Below are positions 1 through 10,672 of a DNA stretch of 64,000 bases, one piece after another. The position numbers and the translations under genes were made by a program. Each line of letters opens with the position of its first letter. Positions within the stretch are counted from its first letter, which is position 1. This DNA comes from Nannocystis sp. (lineage in GTDB: Bacteria; Myxococcota_A; Polyangia; Nannocystales; Nannocystaceae): the NCBI RefSeq assembly GCF_016714285.1, contig NZ_JADJNN010000003.1, positions 310,001 to 374,000 of the forward strand, in the 5' to 3' direction. The notes under the pieces were generated by a model that saw only the letters and a list, made by a program, of their open reading frames with translations, was not told the DNA's origin and made no database searches.

Positions 1-783
1 AACGGCGACCGGGCGCAGCTGGGGGAGGGCAGCTGGAGCGGGGACGTGAACAGCTGCAACAAGGGCGCGGTGTCGCAGGACGGTCGGGACAACGCGCTGC
101 GCCTGGTGAACCTGTACCGATGGATCGCCGAGCTGCCTCCGGTGGCGGAGGACGCGACGAAGACGGGCAAGGCGCAGGCGTGTGCGCTGATGATGCACGC
201 GAACGGGCAGCTCAGTCACAGTCCGCCGATGAACTGGAAGTGCTACAGCGCGGAGGGGGCGGAGGCGGCGGGGAAGAGCAACATCTCGGGCGGCGCGGGG
301 GTGTTCAGCGTCGACCTGTACATGATCGACGTCGGCAACGAGACGACGATGGGGCACCGACGCTGGATCTTGTCGAACAGCCTCGGGCCGATCGGGCTCG
401 GCTCGACCACCCAGTATTCGTGCCTGTTCGTGATCGGCGGGGCGGGCAACGCCGGCAAGCAGTGGCTGGCCTGGCCGCCGCCGGGGCTGGTGCCGCTGCA
501 GGCGATGCACGTGGATACGGTGGGCTGGTCGGACGTCGACCTCGCGGGCTGGACGGTGCAGAGCGACAGCATCGACCTGAACAGCGCGACCGTGTCGGTG
601 AAGGAGGGCGGGGTCGATAAGCCGGTGACGGTGAACGCGCTCGGCGGCGGCTACGGCTCGAGCTCGGCGGTCCGCTTCGTGCCGCAGGGCTGGAAGGTGC
701 AGGCGGGCAAGACCTACGACGTGAAGCTCGGCGGCGTGAACCCGGCGATCGCGTACAGCGTGACGATCGTTGACTGTGGGTAG
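1..783 (+). CDS. CAP/SCP-domain secreted protein (5' end outside window)
   Basis: The frame is open from base 1, so the start lies upstream and only about 260 residues are visible. They match a bacterial CAP (SCP/PR-1-like) domain: an N-L-Y-R-W helix followed by L-P-P, an alanine-rich helix ending in H-A-N-G-Q-L, S-H-S-P, and a GHRRWIL motif encoded around 352-372. The last third is beta-rich and could be a small accessory sandwich domain. CAP proteins are normally exported; their biochemical role in bacteria is mostly unknown. The stop TAG is at 781-783. The downstream gap carries a nested inverted repeat. Family call is firm, function is not. Confidence 0.8.
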   Translation, partial: NGDRAQLGEGSWSGDVNSCNKGAVSQDGRDNALRLVNLYRWIAELPPVAEDATKTGKAQACALMMHANGQLSHSPPMNWKCYSAEGAEAAGKSNISGGAGVFSVDLYMIDVGNETTMGHRRWILSNSLGPIGLGSTTQYSCLFVIGGAGNAGKQWLAWPPPGLVPLQAMHVDTVGWSDVDLAGWTVQSDSIDLNSATVSVKEGGVDKPVTVNALGGGYGSSSAVRFVPQGWKVQAGKTYDVKLGGVNPAIAYSVTIVDCG

Positions 784-820
784 TGGCCTCGGGATCTCGG
801 TGGCGCGGATGACGTCGCAC

Positions 821-1036
821 GGGCCGGTGCGGTCCGGCTGGGCGTCCGCGTAGGCTCGAGAAGCCGGAGGTCCGAGAGGGGGGTCGCCCTCAAACACGGC
901 CTGACACACCGTCGCCGGGGTGATGCCCGGGTCTACGCCGGACTCGGTCGACCCCCCTCTCGGCCCTCCGGCACGGCAAGCCTCCGCTCAAGGACGGTGC
1001 GGTCGGCGTCGCCGAGAAGCCGGACCGCACCGGCCC
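821..1036. repeat. Nested inverted-repeat (MITE-like) element
   Basis: The 434-bp gap 784-1217 holds no convincing gene. Its main content is two nested inverted repeats. The outer arms, 821-839 and 1018-1036, are a perfect 19-bp match. The inner arms, 864-886 and 949-971, match at 22 of 23 positions. A further direct repeat (cgagaagccgga) lies at 857-868 and about 1013-1024. No terminal transposase gene or clear target-site duplication is seen. It could be a miniature mobile element remnant, a structured RNA or a strong terminator after the CAP gene. Confidence 0.6.
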
Positions 1037-1059
1037 TGAGCGGGCGACATGGCGGCACG

Positions 1060-1080
1060 GACATGTCCCTTGCGACATGC
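1060..1080. repeat. Dispersed palindrome, degenerate copy
   Basis: Reads acatgtcc-cttg-cgacatgc: one good half-site of the family arms and a near match in the other. It lies between the nested inverted repeat and the OYE gene. The 39.4-kb copy shares the same cttgcgac centre. Confidence 0.5.
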
Positions 1081-1217
1081 TCCGGGCGGTGCGAGTGGTG
1101 CCAACGCGCTTTGGACGTCGTGGGCACACATGCGGCAATGTCCATCGGCGGCGCGGACGACGGTCCCTATGTCGAGGTGTTCGGGGCCTGCGCGGGCTGT
1201 GTTAGGGTTGCGGCGCG

Positions 1218-2687
1218 ATGTGGAATCCGCCTCAGAGACAGCGGCACGTGGTCGCAGCGGCGCGCTGGCCTTCGGCCGAGGAGGCGGCGCGGAGCCTGTG
1301 GTTCTCGCCGATCGCTTGCGGGCCGCTGGCGCTGCGGCAGCGCACCTGGGTGCCGGCGATGGTGCCGTGGCGGGCGAGCGAGGACGGGCTGGTGACGCGC
1401 GACGTGATCGACTGGTACGCCCGCTTCGCGGCGGGGCGGCCGGGGGCGCTGGTGGTCGAGGCGACGGGGATCCGCGACGTGCCGTCGGGGCCGCTGCTGC
1501 GGGCCGGCGACGACCGCTTCGTGCCGGGGCTGCGCGCGCTGGTCGAGGCGGTGCGGGTCGCCAGCGGCGGGCAGACGCGGCTGCTCATCCAGCTGATCGA
1601 CTTCCTCGCGGTGAAGCGCCGGCCGCCGGCCGACAAGTTCTTCGCCCGCTTCCTGGTGGTCGATGACGGGCATCGTCAGCGCCTGGCGGCGCGGCTCGGG
1701 GACCCGGCCTGGCGCGACGCGCCGGAGGCGGCGCTGCGCGAGCGCTTGCTGGCGGAAGGGCCAGGTTGTTGGGGACATGTCCTGACGGCCAGGGAGCTGC
1801 GCGACCTCGAGTACGGGTACCGCGAGCAGGTGACGGACCTCGAACTGGCGCAGGTGCGCGAGCTGCCGGCGGTGCTGCCGGGGCTGTTCGCGGATGCGGC
1901 CGGGCGGGCGCGGGCGGCGGGCTTCGACGGGGTCGAGCTGCACTACGCGCACGCGTACACCATGGCGAGCTTCCTCTCGCGCACGAACACGCGGAGTGAC
2001 GGCTACGGCGGCGATCTGGAGGGGCGGGTGCGGCTGCCGCTGGAGGTTATCGGTGCGGTGCGGGGGCGGGTCGGGGCGGAGTTCGCGGTGGGCTGCCGGA
2101 TGCTGGGCGACGAGGTGATCGCGGCGGGGAGCGACCTCGAGGACGCGGTGTACTTTGCCCGGAGCTTCGCGCGGGCGGGGCTCGACTTCATCAGCGTGTC
2201 GAAGGGCGGCAAGTTCGATGACGCCGAGCAGCCGCGGGTGGGCGAGGCGGTCTACCCATATACGGGGCCGAGCGGCTATGAGTGCATGCCGACGGTGATC
2301 AGCGACGAGCGCGGGCCCTTCGGGCGCAACGTGACGCTGGCGGCGGCGATCCGCGCGGGTATCCGCGACGAGGGACTGACGACGCCGGTGGTCGCGGCGG
2401 GGGGGTTCAATAGCTTCGACCAGGCCGAGGCGGCGCTGCAGGCGGGGCACGCGGATATCGTCGCGGCGGCGCGGCAGAGCCTGGCGGACCCGGACTGGTT
2501 TTTAAAGGTGTCGCTCGGGCGCGGCGAGGAGGTGCGGCGCTGCAAATATACGAACTACTGCGAGGCGCTGGATACGCGGCACAAGCAGGTGACGTGTCAG
2601 CTGTGGGACCGCAAGGAGCTGGACGCGCCGGACGTGACGCTGGCGCAGGACGGGAAGCGGAGATTGTTGGCGCCGCGGTGGCGGTGA
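1218..2687 (+). CDS. NADH:flavin oxidoreductase, old yellow enzyme family
   Basis: A 489-residue cytosolic FMN-dependent ene-reductase-type protein. The TIM-barrel signature is clear: around residues 240-265 it reads V-E-L-H-Y-A-H-A-Y, then F-L-S-R-T-N-T-R-S-D-G-Y-G-G, the substrate/FMN-binding region of the family. Later blocks include V-S-K-G-G-K, V-V-A-A-G-G-F and A-A-R-Q-S-L-A-D-P-D (phosphate-binding end of the barrel). Near the C terminus K-Y-T-N-Y-C-E and a second Cys lie where some members carry Fe-S ligands, but the full four-Cys set is not present. The ATG at 1218 is used because it begins the family-like N terminus. A half-copy of the dispersed palindrome (ggacatgtcc, 1773-1782) lies in an insertion before the barrel core. 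Substrate unknown. Confidence 0.88.
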   Translation: MWNPPQRQRHVVAAARWPSAEEAARSLWFSPIACGPLALRQRTWVPAMVPWRASEDGLVTRDVIDWYARFAAGRPGALVVEATGIRDVPSGPLLRAGDDRFVPGLRALVEAVRVASGGQTRLLIQLIDFLAVKRRPPADKFFARFLVVDDGHRQRLAARLGDPAWRDAPEAALRERLLAEGPGCWGHVLTARELRDLEYGYREQVTDLELAQVRELPAVLPGLFADAAGRARAAGFDGVELHYAHAYTMASFLSRTNTRSDGYGGDLEGRVRLPLEVIGAVRGRVGAEFAVGCRMLGDEVIAAGSDLEDAVYFARSFARAGLDFISVSKGGKFDDAEQPRVGEAVYPYTGPSGYECMPTVISDERGPFGRNVTLAAAIRAGIRDEGLTTPVVAAGGFNSFDQAEAALQAGHADIVAAARQSLADPDWFLKVSLGRGEEVRRCKYTNYCEALDTRHKQVTCQLWDRKELDAPDVTLAQDGKRRLLAPRWR

Positions 2688-2738
2688 GAGATCGGAGGTT
2701 AGTGTATTCGCGGATGCCGCGGAACGGCGCCGCAGATG

Positions 2739-3134
2739 TCAGCGGCTGGGCCTTGCCAGGACGAGCACGTTGCCGGCGGGGTCGGCGAAGTAGGCGGCGT
2801 CGTCGCCCCAGGGGCGGGGTGCGAGCGGGCTCAAGCTGCGGGCACCGGCCGCCTGCAGGCGCTGCATCGCGGCGTCGAGATCGTCGGTGTGGAAGTAGAG
2901 CTCGGTCGGGGCCAGCTCGCCATCGGCGATCTTCGCGGGGACTCGTCCGGTGTTGCGGGCGAAGGCCTCGCGCTCGTAGAGGCCGATGCGTGCGCCGCCG
3001 GGGAGGGTGAACTCCACATAGACGGGGGTCTCGACGCTGGTGTCCCAGGGGAACGCGGCGCGGTAGAATTCGACGCTCTCGCGGAGGCGCTCGACGGCGA
3101 GGATCGTGAGGACGTGGGTGACGGCGGGGCGCAT
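2739..3134 (-). CDS. VOC/glyoxalase-like protein
   Basis: A 131-residue single-module vicinal-oxygen-chelate protein. It starts M-R-P-A-V-T-H-V-L-T and shows the paired beta-alpha-beta-beta-beta pattern: V-E-F-Y-R at about 21-25, V-E-F-T-L-P-G-G at about 40-47, L-Y-F-H-T-D-D-L-D at about 79-87, and the family ending A-Y-F-A-D-P-A-G-N-V-L-V-L near residues 114-126. The ATG at 3134 is chosen because the frame upstream is shadow coding of the PD40 gene. VOC proteins of this size act as dimers in antibiotic resistance, lyase or isomerase roles; nothing here selects one. It lies downstream of the PD40 lipoprotein on the same strand and converges with the OYE gene. Confidence 0.8.
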   Translation of the reverse strand: MRPAVTHVLTILAVERLRESVEFYRAAFPWDTSVETPVYVEFTLPGGARIGLYEREAFARNTGRVPAKIADGELAPTELYFHTDDLDAAMQRLQAAGARSLSPLAPRPWGDDAAYFADPAGNVLVLARPSR

Positions 3135-3159
3135 CGTTCGCGGCTTGGTGGGTGCGGCG

Positions 3160-4282
3160 TCAGGGCGCGCGGGTTGCGAGGAAGTTCTGGTAGGTGCCGC
3201 CTTTGAGGCGGAATTGGTGGTAGGCGAGCTCGCAGCCGTCGGCGGTGACGCTGTTCGGGCAGGTGGCGCCGTCGATGTCCGCTGGCGATGGCGATGCGGG
3301 TGGCCGGGCCCCAGGGGGCGTCGCGAGCGTCGCGGGTGGTGTAGTAGATACCCACGGCCGTATCGACGTTGTTGTCGTCGAGGAAGGCCTCCTCGGTGCT
3401 GGCGAAGAACAGGCGCAGGCCGTCGGGCGAGAGCACCGGGCAGATCGAGAGGTGCAGGGTCCCGACCTGCGGTGAGACGTCGGTGTCGCCGCTGAAGGCG
3501 TCGCCGGGCTTGGGCTTGACGCGGGTGAATTGATGGAAGCGCGGGGACTCCTGCGGGAAGTAGGGCAGGAGCGGGGGGCCGTCCTTGCGAGCGACGATCA
3601 GGACCTCGCCGTCGGCGGTGGCGGTGACCTGCTGCTCCGGATCGGCGGTGTTGGTGCCGGCGATGAGCACGGGATCGCTGTATTTGTCGAAGTTGCCGCC
3701 CTGGTACACGGAGAAGGCGATGTCGTCGAAGTTGGACATCAACATCTCGGTCTCGGCGAGCACGAAGGCCGGGTAGGCGGGCACGTAGGCCGGGTTGGTG
3801 TCCCAGATGGCCAGCTGCACGCCGTTGCCGAAGGGGAGGTCGCGGCTCACACGAGTGCTGAGGAAGGGACGCCGCTCGTTCAGCGCGATGTAGTAGAGGC
3901 GCAGGCCGTCGGGCGTGATGAAGGGGTCGCCCGGGTTCAGGTCCTGGAACATGTCGAGCGGGGCGCCGATCGTCGGCCAGCCCTCGGCGCCCTGCGACCA
4001 GCAGTCCTGCGCGCCGCCGGTGCTGGCGTCCGTGGCGGTGCTGGCGTCGGTGGTGTCGCTGGTGAGGCCGGTGGTGCCGCCCGCGGTGGTGAGCGGCCCG
4101 GTGGTGGGCGTGGTTTCGCCAGTGGGGTCGCCAGTGGTGCCGCCCGTGGGGTCGCCCGTGAGGCCGCCCGTGAGGCCGCCCGTGAGGCCGCCCGTCATGG
4201 CACCGTCGTTGATGCCGAAGGCGGGGTTGGGGGCACAGGCGGCGCTGGCGATCACGGTCGCTAGCAGCAGGGGGATCCGCAT
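3160..4282 (-). CDS. PD40 beta-propeller lipoprotein, frameshifted near its 3' end
   Basis: The N terminus is a lipoprotein signal ending A-S-A-A-C, followed by a repetitive Thr/Gly linker (T-G-G-L repeats, coded by 15-bp units around 4139-4198). The body has PD40/TolB-like blades: I-T-P-D-G-L-R-L-Y-Y and L-S-P-D-G-L-R-L-F-F-A-S-T. The open frame runs on to 2831, but residues after I-A-I-A-S-G lose protein character and overlap the VOC gene. At about 3284-3288 a one-base slip enters a frame reading D-I-D-G-A-T-C-P-N-S, then A-Y-H-Q-F-R-L-K, and stopping at 3160-3162, just before the VOC start. That is the natural C terminus, so I give 3160-4282. Either an extra G in the sequence or a real mutation explains it. 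Likely an outer-membrane or periplasmic sensor or binding protein of unknown ligand. Confidence 0.7.
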
Positions 4283-4350
4283 TTCCTCGATCTACACCAA
4301 TACTGAACGGATGCTTAGATGAAACACGTTCTCCGGATGCGACTGAACGC

Positions 4351-6789
4351 TCATCCGCTGATGACCTCTGCCTCGACGAAGGTGGGGAGGATGTCGCTGC
4401 TCTGGTGGGCGCGGACGGACAGGCCGTCCGCGCTGAGGCCGGTGCGGGCGAAGTCGAGGATGTGGCCCTTGCCGGGGGTGTAGGGGACCTCGAAGCTGTC
4501 GCCGACGGGTTCACCGTCGATGAAGAAGTCGACCGTGATCGCCGCGCGAATGGTGGCGGGCTGGTCGGGCGGGACGGTGGCGTCGAGCAGGCGATATGCG
4601 TCGACGGGCCAGGTCTCGATGCTGGTGGGCTGGGGTTGCTCGTGGGTCCAGGCGAGGGTGAGGGTGCCGTTGTGGAGGGTTGCGGCGAGCTGGTCGGCCT
4701 TGCCGGCGGTGACGACGAAGGGGGAGGAGGCGACCTCGTAGTCGGTGAGGCTGTCCTGCTTCGCGGGGCCGCGGGCGACCAGGCGATAGGCGCCGGCGGG
4801 GAGGTCGAGCGGGGCCTGGAAATCGACGTACCAGTGATGCTTGCGGCTGGCGAGGATCTTCCCGTTGGGCTTGGGGTCGGGGGTGTAGCGGGTGAGCATG
4901 TGGTAGCGGCTGTTGTCGAGGACAGCGCCGGGCCAGCCGCTCGGGCTGGCGACGTCGGTGAATTCGCCGGGCGCGGCCTCGACCTGCAGGACGACGTGCG
5001 GGTCGCCGAGCGACGGGTCGCCGCCGCCCCAGGCGAGGCGCACGGTGTCGCCGCGCTGGACGTCGGCGGCGGTGTCGACGAGGCGCTCGCCGGCGTCGTC
5101 GCTGCGCTCGATGGCCCGCGCTTCGAAGGGTTTTGGCAGCGAGAGGTTCGGCGACTCCTCGCTCCACACCGGGGCGCCCTCGCCGGCCTTGAGCGCCTCG
5201 ACGAGCTCCATCTGGCGCGCGATCAGGTGGTCGGCGGCGAGGGGGCCCCACAGGCTCATCTCGGCCTCGTAGCCGCCCTGATACCAGTCGTCGGGGTGGG
5301 TCAGGTAGAGCATGTGGTCCTGCGAGTAGCCGAAGGCCATGCCGCGGACATCGCGGGCGGCGAGCTCCTCGCGCAGGTGCTTGATGACGGAGTATGTCGG
5401 TTCGCCGGGGAGGGTGACGAGGTAGAAGTCGTCGAGGGCGGCGACGGTGGTGTACATCTGGTGCACCTCGCCGTGGGGGACGGTCTCGCCGAACTCCGCG
5501 AGCAGGCCCTTGATATCGATGCAGTCCTTGGGCATGCCCTGCATGCTGGTGGCCGGGTTGCCGTCGTCGACGGGGAGCGGGCCCTTGCATTGCCAGCCGC
5601 CCCAGGTGTAGGGAAAGTTGGCGGCGTTCTGGAACTCGGGGAGCTCGTCGTAGCCGATGCCGGCGTAGGTGAGGTCGATGCGGCGCGAGCGGACGCCGAG
5701 GGTGAGCTCGGTCTTCCAGGTGATCTGCTGATATACGTCGTAGATCTTCGGGGCCGCGTCCTCGCCGAGCAGCTCGATGCGGGCGGCGCCGGGGTGGTTG
5801 AAGCGGTCGCCGCCGGGCGAGGCGTCGCCGCCCCCGGATTGGATGAACATGCCGAAGATCGGCTTGCCGCTGCGGGCGAAGAAGTGCTCCTCGAACTTGA
5901 GCTCGAGGCCGCCGGGGGCGTCCTCGGTGAACAGCTCGTTGTCGCTGTCGAACACGGTGCCGTGCATGCCAAAGTTGAGGATCGCGGCCATCGGATCGCC
6001 GCCGGGGCGGCGCACGGCGAGGATCGTGAGGCGCGGGTCCTTGCCGTAGGTGGGGTCATTCTCGCCGCGGCGGTCGCGATAAATGAGATCATCGGCGTCC
6101 CAATCTTCGGCCTCGGTGGTGCCCCACTCGGCGGGCCCGAGGTCGGCGATCGCGTCGGCGACGACCTGGGCGAGCTCGGTCGAGATGCGGTCGATGATCT
6201 CCTCGTCGGGCGAGTCGGCGCCGACGCCGGCCAGCAGCTTGGGCAGGCGCCAGTAGCGGGCGATGTTGTGGTGCGAGTGGGTGGCGCCGGTGATCAGGCG
6301 GCCGCTGAGGTCGATGTCGTGGAGCTGCTTGAGCTTGGCGATCGTGCCCTCGGTGAGCGAGGCCTCGGAGCTCATGGTCGGCATCTTCAGCAGGACCAGG
6401 CGCTCACCCTCGACCTCGAGCGCGATCGCCTTGGCGGCGCCGTAGCCGTAGAAGCCAGAAGCGCCGTTTAGCACGTCGTTCCACGGGGTGTTGTTGGTCT
6501 TCTTGCGGCCGCCGTAGCCGGCCATCGAGGCGCCGACCGGACCGGTGATGTGGCCGACGGCGACACCGGCCCGGAGCGGGCCGTGGGTCAGGCCGGCGGC
6601 GGGCTCGCCGGTGCTGCCGGTGTCGCCGCTGCTGGTGGCCTCGCCGGTGGTCGGCAGTGGGTCGCTGGCGCCGCTGGTTGCGCCTGTGCCGCTGCTGGGG
6701 TCGTCGGCGGTGGCGGAGATCACGGGGTTGTTGCAGGCCGGGAGGGCGAGCAGCAGGGGAATGAGCCGACGGACGGGCGCGGGCAACAT
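4351..6789 (-). CDS. Neutral/alkaline ceramidase-family lipoprotein
   Basis: An 812-residue exported protein. Residues 1-19 are a signal peptide with lipobox L-A-L-P-A-C, then a Ser/Thr/Gly linker to about residue 67. The catalytic module follows: A-G-V-A-V-G-H-I-T-G-P, the A-T-H-S-H-H motif (zinc ligands), a central S-G-G-G-D-A-S-P, and late Y-S-Q-D-H-M-L-Y-L-T-H-P and Y-E-A-E-M-S-L-W-G-P blocks. These are hallmarks of neutral ceramidases, which hydrolyse the N-acyl bond of ceramides and related lipids. The last 150 residues look like the Ig-like C-terminal domain. Myxobacteria make sphingolipids and prey on other cells, so turnover of self or prey lipids is plausible but inferred. Stand-alone gene, divergent from the Omp85 gene. 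Confidence 0.85.
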   Translation of the reverse strand: MLPAPVRRLIPLLLALPACNNPVISATADDPSSGTGATSGASDPLPTTGEATSSGDTGSTGEPAAGLTHGPLRAGVAVGHITGPVGASMAGYGGRKKTNNTPWNDVLNGASGFYGYGAAKAIALEVEGERLVLLKMPTMSSEASLTEGTIAKLKQLHDIDLSGRLITGATHSHHNIARYWRLPKLLAGVGADSPDEEIIDRISTELAQVVADAIADLGPAEWGTTEAEDWDADDLIYRDRRGENDPTYGKDPRLTILAVRRPGGDPMAAILNFGMHGTVFDSDNELFTEDAPGGLELKFEEHFFARSGKPIFGMFIQSGGGDASPGGDRFNHPGAARIELLGEDAAPKIYDVYQQITWKTELTLGVRSRRIDLTYAGIGYDELPEFQNAANFPYTWGGWQCKGPLPVDDGNPATSMQGMPKDCIDIKGLLAEFGETVPHGEVHQMYTTVAALDDFYLVTLPGEPTYSVIKHLREELAARDVRGMAFGYSQDHMLYLTHPDDWYQGGYEAEMSLWGPLAADHLIARQMELVEALKAGEGAPVWSEESPNLSLPKPFEARAIERSDDAGERLVDTAADVQRGDTVRLAWGGGDPSLGDPHVVLQVEAAPGEFTDVASPSGWPGAVLDNSRYHMLTRYTPDPKPNGKILASRKHHWYVDFQAPLDLPAGAYRLVARGPAKQDSLTDYEVASSPFVVTAGKADQLAATLHNGTLTLAWTHEQPQPTSIETWPVDAYRLLDATVPPDQPATIRAAITVDFFIDGEPVGDSFEVPYTPGKGHILDFARTGLSADGLSVRAHQSSDILPTFVEAEVISG

Positions 6790-6956
6790 GGCCGGACCAT
6801 AGGCTGCGGGGCGGTGAAACTCAATCGCGCGGCGAGCCGGAGATGCGGGGTGCTGGGCCCTGGGACAGGTCCGGGGTCGCGAGCTGGCGGGGTTGCAGCG
6901 GCCCGGTGAGCATGAATTTGGGTTAGCTTTGCGGGTCCCCTGCGCGGCACGTCACC

Positions 6957-8384
6957 GTGCTCATCTCGACAACGATCTATCTGCTCTCGCGGGTCGCCTC
7001 GGCGTCGCCGGGCGCGTCGCTCGAGCCGGAGGCGGCGGACAAGCCGATCGGCGCCGACGCGGCGCAGGCTGGCGACGCGGTGTCGTTGGAGCACGGACGT
7101 CCGGTCGAGGTCGCGGCCGGCGACGCCGCGCCAGCGCCGTCGAGTCCGGCGCCGCCGGTGTCGGCGATCCCCGCGGCGGCGCTGCCGAGCGAGGACGGGC
7201 TGACCGCGGCGCCGCAGGAGGTGCCGCGCTGGGAGTGGCTCGGCAACCCGCTGGCGCCGAAGACCCGCGGGGCGAAGACGGCGAAGCGCCGCAACCCGCA
7301 CCGCTTCCTGCCGCTGCCGAGCCTGCGCTCGCAGCCGTCGGTGGGGCTGATGCTGGGGGCGTCGCTGAACTACGCGTATCGCACGCGTGACGACGAGCCG
7401 AATCGTGTGTACCTGTATATCGAGTCGCGGGTGTCGCTGCGCAAGGTGCAGCAGCACGGATTTTCGCTGCGGCTGCGCGACCTGCTCGGCTACCGCGAGA
7501 TCTTCGAGGTGTCGACGGGGGTGATCATCGACCCGGTGTTCCCGTACTTCGGGGTCGCGAACAACGCGTACCTGCGCGGGCAGGATCTGCGCGGGCGCCA
7601 CTTCCAGACCTTCGTGCGGACGATCGGCGGGGCCTTCACGTATCAGCATCCGCTGTGGACCTACAAGGCGCCCGGTCCGCAGCCGATGGGGACGCTGCGA
7701 TCGTATTCCGGGTTCGGTTACTGGGTCGACCAGATCCGCAAATATGAGGGTTCGCTGTTCGCGACGGAGCGGGCCTACGACGAGGGGACCACGCGCCGCG
7801 GGGTGCTGCGCCTCGGCCTCACCTGGGACCGCCGCGACAATGAGTGGAGCCCCAAGCGCGGGGCGCTGCACGACATCACGGTCGACTCGGCGGGGCCGTG
7901 GACCGGGTCGAACCACGCGTGGGGGCGGGTGCACGCGACGCTGCGCCACTACTGGACGCTCGGCGTGCCGAGCCTGGTGTTGGCGCACCGGCTGACCTAC
8001 GACGGGCTGTGGGGCGACGCGCCGTTCGTGCCGCTGGGTGAGTTCGGCGGGCTGGTGAGCTCGGACGGGCTCGGCGGCGTGGTGACCGGGCGCGGGTGGA
8101 TGCGGCGGCGCTTCATCGGCAAGCACAAGGCGTTCGCGAGCGTCGAGCTGCGCTTCGAGCCGATCGAGTTCAAGGTCCGCAAGCACACGCTGGGGATCGG
8201 CCTCAAGGGCTATGTGGACATCGGCCTGGTGGCGCAGCGGATGCGGGACCTGCCGCTGAACTGGCACGTGTCGGGCGGGCCGGGGCTGCTCATCACCTGG
8301 GATCGCTTCGCGGTGATCCGCGTCGACGGCGGCTTCAGTCGCGAGTCGGCCGGGTTCTATCTGATGACCGAACACGCGTTCTAA
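6957..8384 (+). CDS. Omp85/BamA-type outer-membrane barrel protein
   Basis: A 475-residue protein with a poorly defined N-terminal export signal and a Pro/Ala-rich segment to about residue 100. A predicted 16-strand barrel follows. Diagnostic blocks are L-G-L-T-W-D-R-R-D-N-E near residue 285, then P-K-R-G-A-L-H-D-I-T, the surface-antigen (BamA C-terminal) pattern; R-G-W-M-R-R-R-F near 380 resembles the loop-6 VRGF/Y region; the chain ends in a terminal Phe, the usual BAM recognition signature. No POTRA repeats are evident, so this is a short, barrel-only member. Start is GTG at 6957; a later start is possible. Protein or lipid translocation is the family role; the substrate is unknown. Confidence 0.8.
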   Translation: MLISTTIYLLSRVASASPGASLEPEAADKPIGADAAQAGDAVSLEHGRPVEVAAGDAAPAPSSPAPPVSAIPAAALPSEDGLTAAPQEVPRWEWLGNPLAPKTRGAKTAKRRNPHRFLPLPSLRSQPSVGLMLGASLNYAYRTRDDEPNRVYLYIESRVSLRKVQQHGFSLRLRDLLGYREIFEVSTGVIIDPVFPYFGVANNAYLRGQDLRGRHFQTFVRTIGGAFTYQHPLWTYKAPGPQPMGTLRSYSGFGYWVDQIRKYEGSLFATERAYDEGTTRRGVLRLGLTWDRRDNEWSPKRGALHDITVDSAGPWTGSNHAWGRVHATLRHYWTLGVPSLVLAHRLTYDGLWGDAPFVPLGEFGGLVSSDGLGGVVTGRGWMRRRFIGKHKAFASVELRFEPIEFKVRKHTLGIGLKGYVDIGLVAQRMRDLPLNWHVSGGPGLLITWDRFAVIRVDGGFSRESAGFYLMTEHAF

Positions 8385-8399
8385 TGCGGGGGCCGCGGC

Positions 8400-10046
<1,647 letters not shown>

Positions 10047-10053
10047 GGCCGCG

Positions 10054-10575
10054 TCAGCGGAGCCAGCCGAGGTAGCAGGTCGCCCCGGGCTGGCGGCGCG
10101 CGGCGGCGAGGGCCCGCTTGAAGGTCGCGTAGGAGCGGAAGAACAGCTCGAGGCCGACGCGCTGGCGCGGCGAGAGCGGGCCCTCGCTGCAGATGACCTT
10201 GGGGTCGTGCACGCCGAGGTCGAGGAAGCCGATCACGCCGACAGCGACCAGCGAGCGGCGGGTGCCGTGCGGCAGGCGGGGGCCGAGGACGACGGCGTCG
10301 AGGAGGTCGCCGTCACCGGAGCGCCGGCCGGCGATCGATCCGTAGTTGTATGGGCAGGGGAGCGGGGCGATGAAGTCGACGGAGCCGTCGCTGCGCCGCT
10401 TGACCATGCTCCACCGCGGGTACTCGACCAGGACCTCGCAGCGCTCGCCGCGGGCCGGGAGGTCGAGGTCGCAGGGCGGAGCGTCGCGCACGGGCAGCAC
10501 GTAGCACGCGGCCCGCGTCGCGACCAGCGCGATCAGGTCGCCGGTGCTCGCAGCTCCTGCGAGCATCGGCGCCAT
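10054..10575 (-). CDS. Divergent family I inorganic pyrophosphatase
   Basis: A 173-residue cytosolic protein. It aligns by eye to soluble pyrophosphatase: E-Y-P (general E), P-Y-N-Y-G-S-I, then the signature D-G-D-L-L-D-A-V-V carrying three metal-binding Asp, and L-D-L-G-V-H-D-P-K with the later Asp-Asp-Lys set. F-F-R-S-Y keeps the C-terminal Tyr but the usual following Lys is Ala. The chain also contains extra Cys residues and an N terminus (L-V-A-T-R-A-A-C-Y) unlike housekeeping enzymes. It may hydrolyse pyrophosphate to phosphate or have drifted to another phosphoanhydride. Start ATG 10575; no operon partner is evident. Confidence 0.75.
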   Translation of the reverse strand: MAPMLAGAASTGDLIALVATRAACYVLPVRDAPPCDLDLPARGERCEVLVEYPRWSMVKRRSDGSVDFIAPLPCPYNYGSIAGRRSGDGDLLDAVVLGPRLPHGTRRSLVAVGVIGFLDLGVHDPKVICSEGPLSPRQRVGLELFFRSYATFKRALAAARRQPGATCYLGWLR

Positions 10576-10648
10576 CGCGCCTGGGGGTGTGCGCTGAGTT
10601 CTCCAGGACGAGCGTCGCTGGAGCGCTCGCGGGCCCGGGCGATTGATC

Positions 10649-10672
10649 GTACATGTCTCTCAGGACATGTAT
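10649..10672. repeat. Dispersed palindrome copy
   Basis: Arms gtacatgtc and gacatgtat around a short centre. It touches the stop codon of the hydrolase gene (10672-10674), placing the repeat at a gene end. Confidence 0.6.
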
